Counted from the first letter of the stretch, positions 38,628 to 51,132 are shown. The stretch is 64,000 bases of DNA from Lineus longissimus (GCF_910592395.1 NC_088325.1:11846109-11910108), one strand, 5' to 3'. Notes: generated by a model not told the origin, from the letters alone. Made by a program: numbers and translations.

Positions 38628-38919
38628 ATCAATTGAACAATCAGTTGGTAAATGCCAGCTCAACTGACAACACTCATCAAAGCTAGAAAAGAAGGTATTC
38701 TACTTTGCGAGTCTTGGTACTAAAATCTAGCAGAGTGTAGCTAAAATGTAGGCCAAAACCTGAAGCACTTTGGCTAACGATTTGGGAGGGGGATTTTCAG
38801 CTCCACCCAACAAAATCACTTGCGGCTTAACCATTCAAACAAAACAGGATACCTTCAATCCCTCAGTCTGAATTTTCTGTTAGGGGCATTTCCTTGGCTG
38901 TTCCTTGCTTTGCTTCTTC

Positions 38920-39137
38920 AGGTCTTACGTTTACAAAATGTGGACCCATGTTGACGGATGGAGGGACAGATGCCATTCTGAATAGTTATTTTACCAGCTC
39001 TGCTGACTTTCGTCAGCTGAGCTAAAAATCAAAGTACCACTTTTTTGGTCTTATGTTAACAAAATGTGTACCCATGTTGACGAGTGGAGGGGCAGACACC
39101 ATTCTGAATAGTTATATTTTACCAGCTCTGCTGACTA
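38920..39137 (+). mobile_element. two tandem right ends of the pearl/HINE-like family
   Basis: Two adjacent segments (about 38927-39029 and 39050-39135) each carry ggtcttacg/atg…aaaatgtg…acccatgttgacg, then ggacagatgccattctgaat, then accagctctgctgac. The first ends with cgtcagctgagctaaaaatc, as at 21764-21781. The second stops before the terminus. No left end is visible. Confidence 0.6.
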
Positions 39138-41965
39138 CTAATGTTGCACAGCACCAAAACGAACCATACACAAATTCCATATTCAACGATTGTCTGATCT
39201 AAGAATATAACTGCCAAGATAATCCCACTCTCCATCCTTTCTTCCGATTTCTTGCACATTTAGATCAAGTCGGGTACGAATATCTGAAACTCGCTGGAAT
39301 GGAAAAGGATGAATGCCTCAGCGCTGATTGGTATTTTTTCGCACCGAGACATGAAAACACCTGCCCAACTGGTGGAAATTGTGGCATTTTTCTTAATCGT
39401 AAGATGATGTGTTGCTTGCTGGCGGGAAACTTCTTTCAGAAAACCAATTGTTGGGTTTGGATAATACTATCCAGCAACAGGTTATTTTGTTCAGGAAGCA
39501 ATAAGTTCCAGAAATTAATGGTTAACCCACTAACTACTAATGAAAAAACATTGCGGTACTAAAGATTGCTCATGAAAGCAATTTTTAGCCATTTTAAGGG
39601 GAGTCTATTGGCAGCAGCGGGGTAGGCCAGATTAAGTTACACAGCGACAACAATAGGGGTCTCTCATATCTCGCAGTTCATCAAAACTATTCACGCTGTA
39701 TGAGGAATATAATCATCACTGAATCATAACCAACCCAAGCCCCTCACTGTGCGTACACTCTTAAAAATAAAGGGTTTTTTTTTGCTTTTTCAAAACCACT
39801 TAGGCTTTTCAGCCAAAAAAAAAAATTTCCCTGAAGAGTTAGTTCAGCGATTTGAACAAGTTCCATCTGATGTCTTCAAACAATTTTGAGATGACCCCTC
39901 AGAAACCCATTACTTCTTTTCCAATAGATTTATCTTTGTTACAGCACATAATAATTGGCATCTATCATGCCTTATGATTCCTGTGGGTATCTTAACAGAT
40001 GCAAATACAGAATCGCAGATTCATGGTCCTGAGTGGGCACCTTAGAGATGGAGGAATCGAAGACTACCGCCACCTGGGAATCTCTGCTTATGATTACAAT
40101 ATATACCTTATATATCTTAACATGACATATCATATTGTCAACTTGATTAGTGATACAATGTGCATAAAAGCACTGCAGTTACCTGAGCTGACAATGGTAA
40201 AATAGATCACAAACGCAACCCCCTCCCACTATTTCCTGACATCTAATGCTGAAAAATAGTTTGTCGCACATGAGAATGGTGATGGCATCAAATTAACTGC
40301 ACAAATAGCAATCTCACCTATACCTAAGGAACAATGCTGAAACAATGGTTTTCGTTTCCTTACAGTACTCCGGCCCACATTTCATTTGATCCATAGTCCC
40401 TCCACCACAAACACTCCCCCACATTTTGCCATTACCGGTGATAAATATCATCCCCCCACTGAAACCAATTAAACATTAAATGCATTAAGCATGTTAAGCA
40501 TAATTGATAATAGCTTTCCTCTCTTTATTTGAGTCGTCACTCTCTTCCCACAGGCCTGGAGTACCCATGTTGAAACTACACACATCAGGTTTTACTTAAG
40601 GTCTCTCTTCAATCTGCCTCAGCTTTGGAATTCCCCTACCAGTACCTATTTCCTTTAAGATCTCACTCCAATCTGTCATCGACAAGGTTGTCCCTTCATC
40701 CATATCAGCACCAGGCTTTCTTAAGTAAACTGGCCATCAAATTATCATCATGTCTCCCATTGTAATATATAATTTACCGTATTACAACTCCTCACGTTTT
40801 TTATGTCTGGATATGTGTTAAGGTCTCTCCGCATAACACATTTGTCACATACTTATGTACAACGGGGACCTCGTAAACTTCACGGTCTCAGTCCCCACAT
40901 CATAACAATCACTTATCGCAGTCCGCAGGCTGGCACATACCGGGAATATTATGGGCCCTCCCGGTCACACATCAGGAACATAACAACATCAGACTGCTAA
41001 ATGATTTTCTGGTGAGAATCAAGTTATCTCAGGGTGAATGGCCAAACTCTGTAGACAATGGCAGAAGGGCAAGTTTTATATCAACAGATTTTCTTTGGTA
41101 CCCTATGATTTTAATGGATTTAGTCTTAGGAACTCATATGATGTCTCCAACATTAAGAAGACAATCCACTGATACAGATCGAAATTCAGACATTCAGAGG
41201 TAAAATCCAAGTTTGTTTTCAAACCTTGTTTCACACCTGCCTCTTGGTTAAAAGCCTTATTTTCTCTATCTTGTGCACATATTCATGGACCAGGTTCCTC
41301 CGAGGTTAGCAAGAGGCCATAGATTCTTAGATGCTTGACATTTTCTCTTTCTTTTTCCTGCAAGTTCCAATATATGGCAGTATCAGTATCAAAATGGTTG
41401 TGCTTGTAGCTCCCATAACAACAAAACCAAATAACCAAACACCATAAACACAAATATAATAGCAGTAAATGTTTCTTCTCTCATTTGTCTCATCGTAACC
41501 ATGCCAACACACAAAACCTAAATCTCAACACAACATAAAATCCAAGTAAATTATGAATAAAACCAACAACAGTGGATGAAAGGCAATGTACCAATTACGG
41601 AGAACGACATGAATAAATAAATATCCCAACATGTAAACACTGTGAGTGAAATTGCTAAAATGTAAGGATTTTCAAAAATTATTGTGTAACAATGTAATGA
41701 TTATTTATTGGTTTCCAACTTATTCATGTTATTAATGTTATCATTAATTTTCATGGGGTTGGGTGCCCGATATGGAAAAAAGAAAAGAATCATGAGAAAG
41801 TTGAACAATCAATTTTAACTAATTTTTACTGGTATAAAAGCGAGTGAGCATTTGTTACCCATCTCACCAAGTCAGGTGAGTTCTTACATCACACTCTCCA
41901 ATGTATTATCTACTGTCTCAAAGTTTTATGCAATCGCAAACATTACTATCACTTAGCCTATCCAG
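39138..41965. other. non-coding stretch
   Basis: No supported gene. A good acceptor at 40363 (cgtttccttacag) is followed by one frame of about 35 codons without recognisable features. The segment 40585-41000 has internal echoes of 'ttaaggtctctc' that may be an old repeat. Confidence 0.35.
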
Positions 41966-42120
41966 AAACCTTTCTGGAGAACCAAGGGCAACCACAATCT
42001 ACTGGATGCAAGCACATTTCAGGCCAGTTGAGAGTTACCAAGTGGCACCGGCCGGGTGTCTTACCCGGTTCATTTCGATCACAAGGCCAACGCTCAGCTA
42101 TTGTGCCACAATGCCCCCTT
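41966..42120 (-). mobile_element. tRNA-derived SINE, copy 2 of a shared family
   Basis: On the minus strand it begins gggggcattgtggcacaatagctgagcg (A-box-like), passes a decayed B-box region (tgatcgaaatga), then aactctcaactggcctgaaa and finally cccttggttctcc. These words match the SINE at 14938-15082 in the same order. Confidence 0.6.
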
Positions 42121-42595
42121 AAAACTGATCTCGCTGGTGTGGACACGAAGGCAACTCTTACAACCTTAAACTAAGTTTCATTCCAAATGATATAACCTCA
42201 ATAAAGTATAAAGTTCAAATATCAAATGGGTATATTCAAATAGGTAGCCAAAGGCATGAAAAGGAGCACTTTAAAAAGTAAACGAGATGTTTTACATATA
42301 TATACAATCTCAATTGGCATTTTGTAATATTGAAAATTGTCATATTTTCACCTACATGTACATTTACTAAAGGCAAATACACTCACAAAGTTCTTGTTGA
42401 TCAAAAAGGTGTGCATCTTCTTTTGTAACGCATAACGAATACCTCGGGCGATTTAAGGTGTAGTTTGCTGAATTCAGCACAAGTTTTATATAGTGACATT
42501 TACTTTATTACAAATAATACCAAGAATTAGTAAGGACTTGTCTTTATTAATTCTTAACTGTGATAACACAAGCAGCACACATATGGAAAACCTAC
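42121..42595. other. non-coding stretch
   Basis: AT-rich DNA, nothing recognised. Confidence 0.4.
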
Positions 42596-42666
42596 CTTGC
42601 CTATTGCACTGCTATTCCACAGAACTACATCACTGTTAAGATCCTGAGTCTATCCTTTTGAAAATC
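42596..42666 (-). other. candidate non-coding exon with strong splice signals
   Basis: The minus strand has one of the best acceptors in the window (cctctctcttctcttttgcag, ending 42667) and a good donor (GGCAAG followed by gtaggt at 42595). They define a 71-base exon. All three frames contain a stop, so it cannot be an internal coding exon. It carries an ATG followed immediately by TAG, a minimal start-stop upstream frame. It would suit a 5'UTR exon or a long non-coding RNA. Its strand and direction are compatible with the missing 5'UTR exon of the kirrel-like gene, 38 kb away, but linkage is untested. Confidence 0.4.
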
Positions 42667-42978
42667 CTGCAAAAGAGAAGAGAGAGGACATTACCATTTT
42701 GTAGTTTATATTTTAGAAGTTGTCAGGGCCTGATCCGATGCAGGTACATGTAGATCAGTACAAATATAGCCCCTACAGTTATTGAACATTTCATGTGCAA
42801 ATACCATACTTTTTTGTATTAAACCTACACTGGAGTTGCCTCCAAAAAACTTTTACACACCATACCTATGATTGAAAAGCTGCCAGGTGGTTCTGTCAGA
42901 ACGAGGTAACTTATCTCAATAGTACCACTGTGGAAACCTTTGGCATTATCGATTTAAAAAAAACAATGTTTGTTTCAG

Positions 42979-43071
42979 GATTATGAACCTGCAGGGTTTG
43001 ACTTCAAGCAGCTACGTGAAAATAACACACTAAGTGTCAGGAAACTGCTTGATGAAGCTGACAGAGGGAGA
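42979..43071 (+). other. candidate coding exon, 31 codons, phase 0-0
   Basis: An acceptor (caatgtttgtttcag, ending 42978) and a usable donor (GGGAGA followed by gtagga) bracket exactly 93 bases. The frame reads DYEPAGFDFKQLRENN, then TLSVRKLLDEADRGR, which is soluble, helical, protein-like sequence. The last part vaguely recalls an ankyrin-type helix pair (V-x-KLL-x-x-AD), but the TPLH motif is absent. The frame stays open past the donor into a poly-G tract, which is unlikely to be coding. It lies 313 bp from the opposite-strand exon 42596-42666. The family is not recognised. Confidence 0.35.
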
Positions 43072-43121
43072 GTAGGAGTTCTAGAGGCAGTTTTATGCTG
43101 GGTTGCAAGCACAGATCTAGC

Positions 43122-43137
43122 GGGGGGGGGGGGGGGG
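43122..43137 (+). repeat. poly-G tract (16 G)
   Basis: Uninterrupted G run just downstream of the candidate exon at 42979-43071. Confidence 0.9.
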
Positions 43138-45332
43138 CACACCAGACGCACCCCCCTCCCCTTCATGAAAATCTGAGGTACTGTTGTTTGTCCACTTGGC
43201 GACCACCAAGTTTAGCTATTGTCACTGACATGATAGATGACCTTCTTGTCTGACTACTTCTCATTGGAAGCCACAAACTTTCATTCTGATTTCAAGAAAT
43301 TGCTTCAAACTCCAGCATCTACGCTCCAGGCTGCAGAAGGCAACTTTTCCCGAAGGCATCACCATCCTAGAGCGACAGGAACCAACTCCAGCAGCTCCAG
43401 TTTCCTGAGGATATATCCACCTCTGAGTAAGCGAACACCCAAGTCGAGAGAACTAATTAACTAACGAGCACACAATCATCTCAAATTCGCAAACCAGGTA
43501 GAGTTTCATGGAGGGTTTTTTATACCAAATTGCTCCGGTTGCTGAACAGCCACAACAAATTATGGTTATGATGAATACGCAGGGAGTTTCCAAGCAATCT
43601 GTTTCCCCAGCTAATCTAATTGTCTTGTTTGACAAAGATAATCTTAGATATGTACAGTATAAATGTATCTTCCTTAGAAGCATTTTACCCCTAATTCAAT
43701 TGCGTCTAACCGATACTTCATGTATTTTTATGCTGCCTAGAAAAACACAGAAAATGTTTGTCCAATTTATTTTCATGTTTTTGTGAGATTGCAACTTTTG
43801 CGTACTTTAAGCGTTTGAAACCCCCATACATACAGCGAGTCATCATCAAGAAATTCTTTTCTGAATAAGTTGTTATGAGAAGGAATGTTAAAGATACACA
43901 AGTAAACTGACTGCTCTTTAGGGGTTTTAACTTTTTTCCCATTTCCACTTAATTATATTGGGTCTAACATGTCTTAAGGTATACAGGCTCAGAATAGATA
44001 GATACAGTATCTTGCTTACTACAAGAAAGCTATACAAGTTTTTAGGAAGTCTCTGACATGCTACTCCGTATTGTTTACTTCAGAGCAAGCAGGTTGAGTG
44101 ATCTAAAAGTGTGCAGTATGCAAAGGTATACTCTTAGAAATGAAGGAGCTTCCGTAGAGGTATTTCAGAATCTCAAGAGCCAGTTTTCGATGCCCATCCA
44201 CAAGTGTGCTATACCTGCTCAATCCCAGCAAAGGGGTTTGGCTGCATTTACATCTTGAGCTGAGTCGCCTTCTAGTTATATGAGACATTTGAGAACAGAA
44301 TTCCACCCGACAGGTCCAAGGATTATCCCACTAAGCTTCTGCAATAATGTTGTAAGGCCTACATTAAGACCAAGTACATTTCCCACTGATAAGGCCATGA
44401 TGAATCTAGGAGAAAGTCTTATGTCCTGATAATAGCTGCCAATACACCATACATTTTCCATACATATTTCTTTTTAAACTAGAGACAGAGGACTATTAAG
44501 GGAGTATAGATCCCTTGGACTGACATTTGAATTTAGCAGTAAAATGCCCACAAAGCATCCATTAGGAGTAATGGAACCAAGAATTGGGACGGACGTGCAA
44601 ATGTAGTAGAAAAAACACCCCATAAAGCATCCAGCTTTGCAGAAAAACAGGTTGTAGAAAGATTCTTAAATAGTTGATGGTTGTAACAGTTGTAACAGAA
44701 CACATCGAGGTGTATTACGATCTCAGAAAAGAAAACCTTATGGTGTCGAGCAAGTCTAAACATCAAGATAATGGAAGCCACCTTGTTTACTTCTCCGTAC
44801 AAACAAGCTAGGTTTTTAAACTTGGCTGGAAACATCATAGCATGTTAAGTCTTTCGAATCCTTGGATCCTTAAAGATCCATATTTTGTTTAAAGAATTGA
44901 TGCCAAAGCTGAGGTATTCAATGACTAACCAAACACCGAAAGGGTGGAGCTCAAACAAGACCAAAAGAAACCAATTGAACATTCTGTTTACGAATGTACC
45001 TTTATATTAGTGAATAAATAATATCTTAATCAACATGTTCAATTTGCACAATGGTCAGTCCAGATTTCCTAAAATCAGCCCTCAGGCAATATGCTGTGTT
45101 TTCTCCTGATGAAGCAGTATTGAATAGAATATCAATTAGGCTTGATTAATCAACGATACCTGCATCAACAGCACTGATATTGAACTCTAATCAGTCAAGT
45201 CAAGAAATATATCAGAAGAACTACCAATGAACTCAACAGAATGTTGCAAATTGGTGAAAATATTCAACGCATGGTATGAATCCGGATTACCTGAGATATA
45301 GTAAATTGGTCCAGGCTGGTTGGCTATTAACA
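43138..45332. other. non-coding stretch
   Basis: No supported gene. Frames at 43237, 43508 and 44533 (minus) have no recognisable features. Confidence 0.4.
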
Positions 45333-45740
45333 TTACGATCTGGAGTGGCTTTGGTTAGATATATTCCTGTAAAGTGGCCGAAACATATACTTTATGTTAC
45401 TACTGATTAGAAGGAGTGTGGGAAAACGGCTCGCATAGCGATTACTTGTTGATGTATCTGATTGCGGTATACAGCAGTTGCAACCGTCATGTTCATGTTG
45501 ATGGTTTGAATGATTTCCTTGTAGAGTGGTTGAAAGAGTAATTGAATATACTACTGATAAACCATTGAAAGATCTAATGCAGAGTAATTTACTTGGAGAG
45601 TTGATGACATTGCATCTGAAAGATCGGAGCTCGAAGCTTTGACCTTTCGTCCAGGAGGTGGTCGACTTAACCACGAGCCATCGGTATTGGCAGTCTACAA
45701 AATGGACTGTCTCATCCCTTGTCACCCATGGCAATGATAT
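45333..45740 (-). mobile_element. possible retroelement fragment (Penelope-like 3' region suspected)
   Basis: The 133-codon minus frame includes WLVVKSTTSWTKGQSFELRS. The underlying DNA (gtcgaccacctcctggacga, followed by aaggtcaaagcttcgagctc) is wording I associate with repeated sequence near the 3' ends of Penelope-like elements in marine invertebrates. No reverse transcriptase or GIY-YIG motif lies in the adjoining sequence, so only a short non-coding remnant could be present. The attribution rests on recall and is uncertain. A chance open frame is the alternative. Confidence 0.25.
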
Positions 45741-46751
45741 AAACCAATTTCCCAGGCACGGGAAAGCATTAGTGCCGACCGCCTCATCTCTATCTTAAAC
45801 AAAAGAAAGCCAGACTTCCGTAAAACAAGTAAATGGCTGAGATCATAGTTCACCTAAGTGAAAGAAGCCATCAACATAAAAAAGAACGTTTCCAACATAC
45901 ATGTAATTCACCTATTTACTAATGGTGCAAAAAGGGAATTAGAAAGTTGGAGATACATGTATGTATGTTGTTTTGGCCAGGAAACTATTATATAGGTACT
46001 ACTGGAAACTGGATGGTTCATTTTGAGTTGCCATGGTATTACTCGACAACAAACCCGATGTCATATGTTGCTCTGTCTTTGGTAAATGTCACCAATACAA
46101 TTTACAAAGGCCTCGGAGTGTCACAGATCTTTCCGGGAACATGGCCGTTCCTTGACAATATAATAGATGTAAACTCAAAGTTGCTATGGCAACCTAACAC
46201 ACATTTAAAAACAAATGGATGATTGTGACACATTAACAGCAGGTGTGCGGCTTGGATCAAAGAGGTTCAGATGGCAATTTTTCGGCAAACACAATTTATT
46301 TATAAAGATAGCAGCTTTTAAAAAGGAGCTTAACTATAGGACGAAAAATGTCTGTACACTCAAGAAAAACAACAGTTATCAAGATTATCTATATTCCTAA
46401 AATACAAGTAAGGTACCAGCGTAAATTTTCAGATCACCAACAGCCATATATAGATGTATTGCAAAACAGATGTTCTGATTGGCTGACTTTATTTCTTGAA
46501 GAATAATCAAACCAATCAATCCCAAATAAGCTACTGAATCCTGAAATTTGCATAATGTTTAGTCATGTTAGTCGTTTTTCCCCTAATGACAGAAAATTAT
46601 ATCATCATCAGAAAAATCCCCAAATGCAAAAAAATGACACATTAGACCTGGCTCATATCAAAGTTCAAGAGAGAGCAATGAAAGAAAGAAGTACTTTGAA
46701 ACAAGATCTCAAACACAAAAATATTTGACTCGCAGGAATGTCGTCAATAAT

Positions 46752-46816
46752 CGAAGCTAGGCTATCATTACCATGGCACAAAATCTGTGATTGAAGCTTG
46801 GCTATCATTACCAGGA
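46752..46816 (+). repeat. short tandem duplication, period about 41 bp
   Basis: gaagctaggctatcattaccatgg is followed one period later by gaagcttggctatcattaccagg, with a single substitution in the core. Confidence 0.6.
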
Positions 46817-47752
46817 GGCGAAGGGAAAAACCTCAATATAAGGTTTTCATTTTAACTGTCCAGCTATTGTTATGCAATACACAGGAGTGTTATCTGTTTT
46901 CTTCAATGAACAGGCTAATGGCAATAACTTTCCAATATTGTTGTTTTGCTAGACATGTTAGATGAACTCAATGAACACGACATTAAAGTGGATATCTTTT
47001 GGATTCCTTTTTTGTATAGTTCCTTTTTAGTACTAAATCAGTGTGAACTTATATGACCTACTTTCTCCCGCCCTTTCTTTTATCGCTTTGACAAGTTTGT
47101 GACATAAAAGAGATCATCACATCATGATGCAATCTTGTGGGTGAGAATTGGTAACTTATTTCGCACGATGGCAACTCCAAATTCAACACTCTGGAAAAGT
47201 TTCAATATTGAAGAAAGTCTAAGCTGAATACTCCTACACAATCTTCTGATACACCCTGTGTATTGCCCAAACCCACCTCACAATTAGTCTTCAAGAAACC
47301 AATATGCTATTTGAAAAAGTAATAGGTTTCATCCAAAATAACCAGTACAATGGGCATCAAAAACAGAATGCCATTGATCCAAGAATATTTCATTGCAACC
47401 TGCAGCTACACAGAGAAAGAAGTCCAATATCGGAGCTCATCTCGTAAGTTGCTATTGTAGCTTGATATTTTCAGGTAAGGCATTTTTCTGATATCTATTG
47501 AAATTGTGTGAGATCGGATTTCAAAGAATCTTGGTTCAAAAGCAAGTTTGAATTATTTAGCCAATAACCATGATGGCATTGAAGAAAGAGTAACTAAAAT
47601 TGATTCTTTCCATGTTCCCTTTTTCAAGGATATGCCACTGGTGAATACAGGTGGCACAAGGAAATAGAAATTCAGATATACACAATGTCATAGTGCAGTT
47701 ATTATGCATGCGCATTTGCTGAAACTTGGTCTTTGAAATACCCAGTATCCAT
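46817..47752. other. non-coding stretch
   Basis: Nothing recognised. A 'gtaagttg' donor-like site at 47446 lacks a matching exon. Confidence 0.4.
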
Positions 47753-48115
47753 ATACCACTACTGAGTATCAGTATCACCCACTTACTTTGACTAAGTATC
47801 AGTCGCACCCAGTTACCCTATCAGGTACCAGTCTCACCCACTTACTACTACGAAGTATCAGTATAACCCACATACCACACTAATGAGCATCACTAATACC
47901 CACTTGTTACCACCCACATACCAGCACTAAGGTTCAGTCTCAGAACTAAGTATTGGTGTCTCCTAGTTACTACCAAGCATCACTACCACGTAATATCTAA
48001 ATCACCCACTTACTAGCTGTTACATATCAGTATCACCACCAGCATGATGCTGGTTACACCACTAATTACCAATAACCACAAAATAATGCCAAATACTTAA
48101 GTTTAAGTATCACTC
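47753..48115 (+). repeat. degenerate tandem array flanking the minisatellite
   Basis: Irregular units of roughly 33-37 bases built on 'ccactactgagtatcagtat' and 'cacccacttact' (for example 47757, 47790, 47820, 47848). They are heavily diverged and directly precede the clean 51-bp array, sharing its words. They look like the older, decayed form of the same repeat. Confidence 0.7.
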
Positions 48116-48574
48116 ATGTACCATCAAATTGCTACCACCCACATACGACCACTGAGTATCAGTATCATGTACCACCAAATTGCTACCACCCACATACGAC
48201 CACTGAGTATCAGTATCATGTACCACCAAATTGCTACCACCCACACACGACCACTGAGTATCAGTATCATGTACCACCAAATTGCTACCACCCACACACG
48301 ACCACTGAGTATCAGTATCATGTACCACCAAATTGCTACCACCCACACACGACCACTGAGTATCAGTATCATGTACCACCAAATTGCTACCACCCACATA
48401 CGACCACTGAGTATCAGTATCATGTACCACCAAATTGCTACCACCCACACACGACCACTGAGTATCAGTATCATGTACCACCAAATTGCTACCACCCACA
48501 CACGACCACTGAGTATCAGTATCATGTACCACCAAATTGCTACCACCCACATACGACCACTGAGTATCAGTATC
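48116..48574 (+). repeat. minisatellite, nine 51-bp units
   Basis: Nine head-to-tail units of exactly 51 bases (48116, 48167, … 48524), almost identical. The only differences seen are one C/T site in 'cccaca(t/c)acgacc', in the order T T C C C T C C T, and one change in unit 1. Because 51 is a multiple of three and the unit has no stop in several frames, long frames appear on both strands (184, 156 and 198 codons). They are artefacts: the peptides are pure 17-residue repeats with no start context or splice support. Confidence 0.95.
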
Positions 48575-51132
48575 ACCCACATACCACCACCCCGTATCAC
48601 TTCCCCTGCATTTCTATTTTCCTGGACCACAAGAAATGACAAACGAAATCCTTCTTTAAGGAAACGGTAAGCACGCACCCAACAAAAGTTTGTCCCCTCA
48701 CCACCATCAGTGGTGACCACTTAGGTACTTACAGAATCTATTATGCCTTGTTTGTATCCATAGTTATAACACTTCGCGCTAAATAACGATATATCCGTAC
48801 AATGCCAGAAATCCAATAATCCGTTTGAGTACTCCGATATTCGTGCACGCGATTCTGATGGCACTGGTCTGAAAGCGGGAATGCTGAATGATGTGTTTAT
48901 ATCATTGTCGGCTGCAGGTATGGTATTGATACATCATAGTCAGGTGAGGGGGAGGAAGCGTGCTTTGCTTCAGGAGGTGTCAGGTATGAAAGGTGCATTT
49001 TTTCTCCATGAGGGGATTTCAAATACATGTATGTATTTACTTGCAAGAAAGTTATAATATTTGATATTTTGTTGAATTCCATCATTGGCGGCTGTATGTT
49101 CACTGGGTAAAGGTGCATCGATACAACTGTAAGCTATGATAAAAATTATGTTTGTGGAGCTTAAAGTTGGATTTTAAAATTGTATTTTCCAGCAATTCTG
49201 CTGTACGGGAAGGGGGAGGGTCTCTCAGTCTGTTGTACTCATACAACTTACAAGTCACAGCACATAATTCAGTGATCATGGTGATAGTTGATATGCTCAA
49301 AGACAAACACTGACAAACAGAACCTGCAGTGATACACCCTATGACCTCATTTTCAAGCTTTGGGTGATGATAAATTCATTTAATTTTAGAACTGCCTCAG
49401 CGGAAGTGAAATGCAACTTGGGCGGGGCATTCATCTGTTATTTTCAACATACCGGTATTTATTAATGTATACTTCACAAACTATTACAATGCATTATCCC
49501 TTTTTTTAAAAGACCGGAAGCTTTGTAAATTTAGGTGGTGATATAGATTTGCATTCATTAGGTTCATAAATAGTATATTGATTTTATCGGCTGATATCCA
49601 TACCTTTAGTTTTGCAGCATCTAACCGATTTGATTTTAATATATTTCATTATAAAGAATTCATCTTCAGGGCTCTATTGGAAAGCTATAGAAACTCAAGG
49701 ATATGCGAAAATAATACTCTTTCAGTTTCAGGCGTAGTGGTATCAAAAGAATTAATTTCTGATCAATAGGCAATTCCGGAAGCTTTAAATTAAACAGCAT
49801 TCTTTTATTGTGCAATTACAATTTGCACACATTTTTTCTCAAACATGCCAATTCATATACAGAACAAATCTGCACTCTCAGCTTTTTTAGTTGCGGCTTA
49901 GGGTTGTTATAATAAACCGGAAACATGCCTTGATAATGGAAAAAACCAACAGACTTATTCAGTAAATCTCAAGATATTTTTAGATGTTTTATTTTTTCCA
50001 GCCTTGCAAAAATCTTGATACGGAAAAATGAATATTGCCAAAAACGGATTTTTTTTATTTGAAAAGCTACCAGTGAACAACATTTTGTATTTTGCCAAAA
50101 ATCAGGAAAAAATGGTAAAAAAACCCCTTTTTTTCAGAAGTTTTCTCAAATCACAAAAAGAGGCAGGTAAATTTGGCGGTTTAGAGTTTACACTTTCCGG
50201 TTATTCGAAAGTGGTCCTCAATCTCCAGTGAAATAAGTGCACAAGCGGCCCTCCTCATCAAATTCCTGGATTCGCTCCTGTTGCATCTCTCAATCCTGTG
50301 ATAATACAATAGGTCCACAGAAATCAATTAAGAGCTGACACTTTCACAAATACCCCAGGCATCACTACATTTGAAAGAACAAACACGGAACTGATTGAAT
50401 AACAAAGTAAGCTTTCTAAGCGATAGTTTTATTGGTAATTTCAGAAAGAAATCAAAGGTTATCACAAACAACAAAGGAAATTCAATAAAATGGAAGTTTC
50501 CAGAACAAAGACTAACCTTGTTTGTCATTCTATTAATGTCAGTTGATATCAAAATTTTGTAGGAATACTTAAAGAATTTGCATGATGCCTTAAGGTCCAC
50601 CAGCCATTAGGAAAGTATCAGAACAAATTTAAGTCATACTTAGTAAGCTGATAGACAAAAGGTTTAAATCTTGTCCACAAAAATCCAAATTTGAAATGTA
50701 CCAGACTGCAAGAATTCCCAGAGACCAGAATACTGGAATTCTAGCGTACTATCCAGATACCAATTAAACACTGAATGGTGTCAATTAGCAGCGAAGGCTC
50801 CCCATAGGTTGAATTTATTGACTCATCTATTTGAGTGACAGGGTTCAATTTGGAATATTTACCACCTGTGAGGGGTTGATTACAAGACTGAAAAGATTCA
50901 TACTGTTATGGAAATGAGAGTCGGAGAAGCATCTTTCTTACTATTTGATTTACTTACTCCAACAATGTCCAAGCGTTCTTTGTAGACAAAGTTGAGAAGA
51001 GAAATCTTGATCGAGGCTCTACTGCACTTTTCTCAGCTGCTTAAACATGTTAAAGGAAACCTATAGCAAATAACTTGGCCTACATGTAGTGCTAATCTGG
51101 GGACGTTATGTAGGATCTGGATGTGAGAGGTC
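48575..51132. other. non-coding stretch
   Basis: No supported gene or repeat. Long T/A-rich stretches around 49500-50110. Confidence 0.4.

Noticed and set aside
38479-38667. 62-codon frame with an INQS repeat
   Set aside because: Translation of the TCAA microsatellite.
44533-44838. 101-codon minus frame
   Set aside because: No splice sites or motif; hydrophobic/Cys-rich by chance composition.
48110-48720. Frames of 156-198 codons on both strands
   Set aside because: Produced by the 51-bp tandem repeat being free of stops and a multiple of three.
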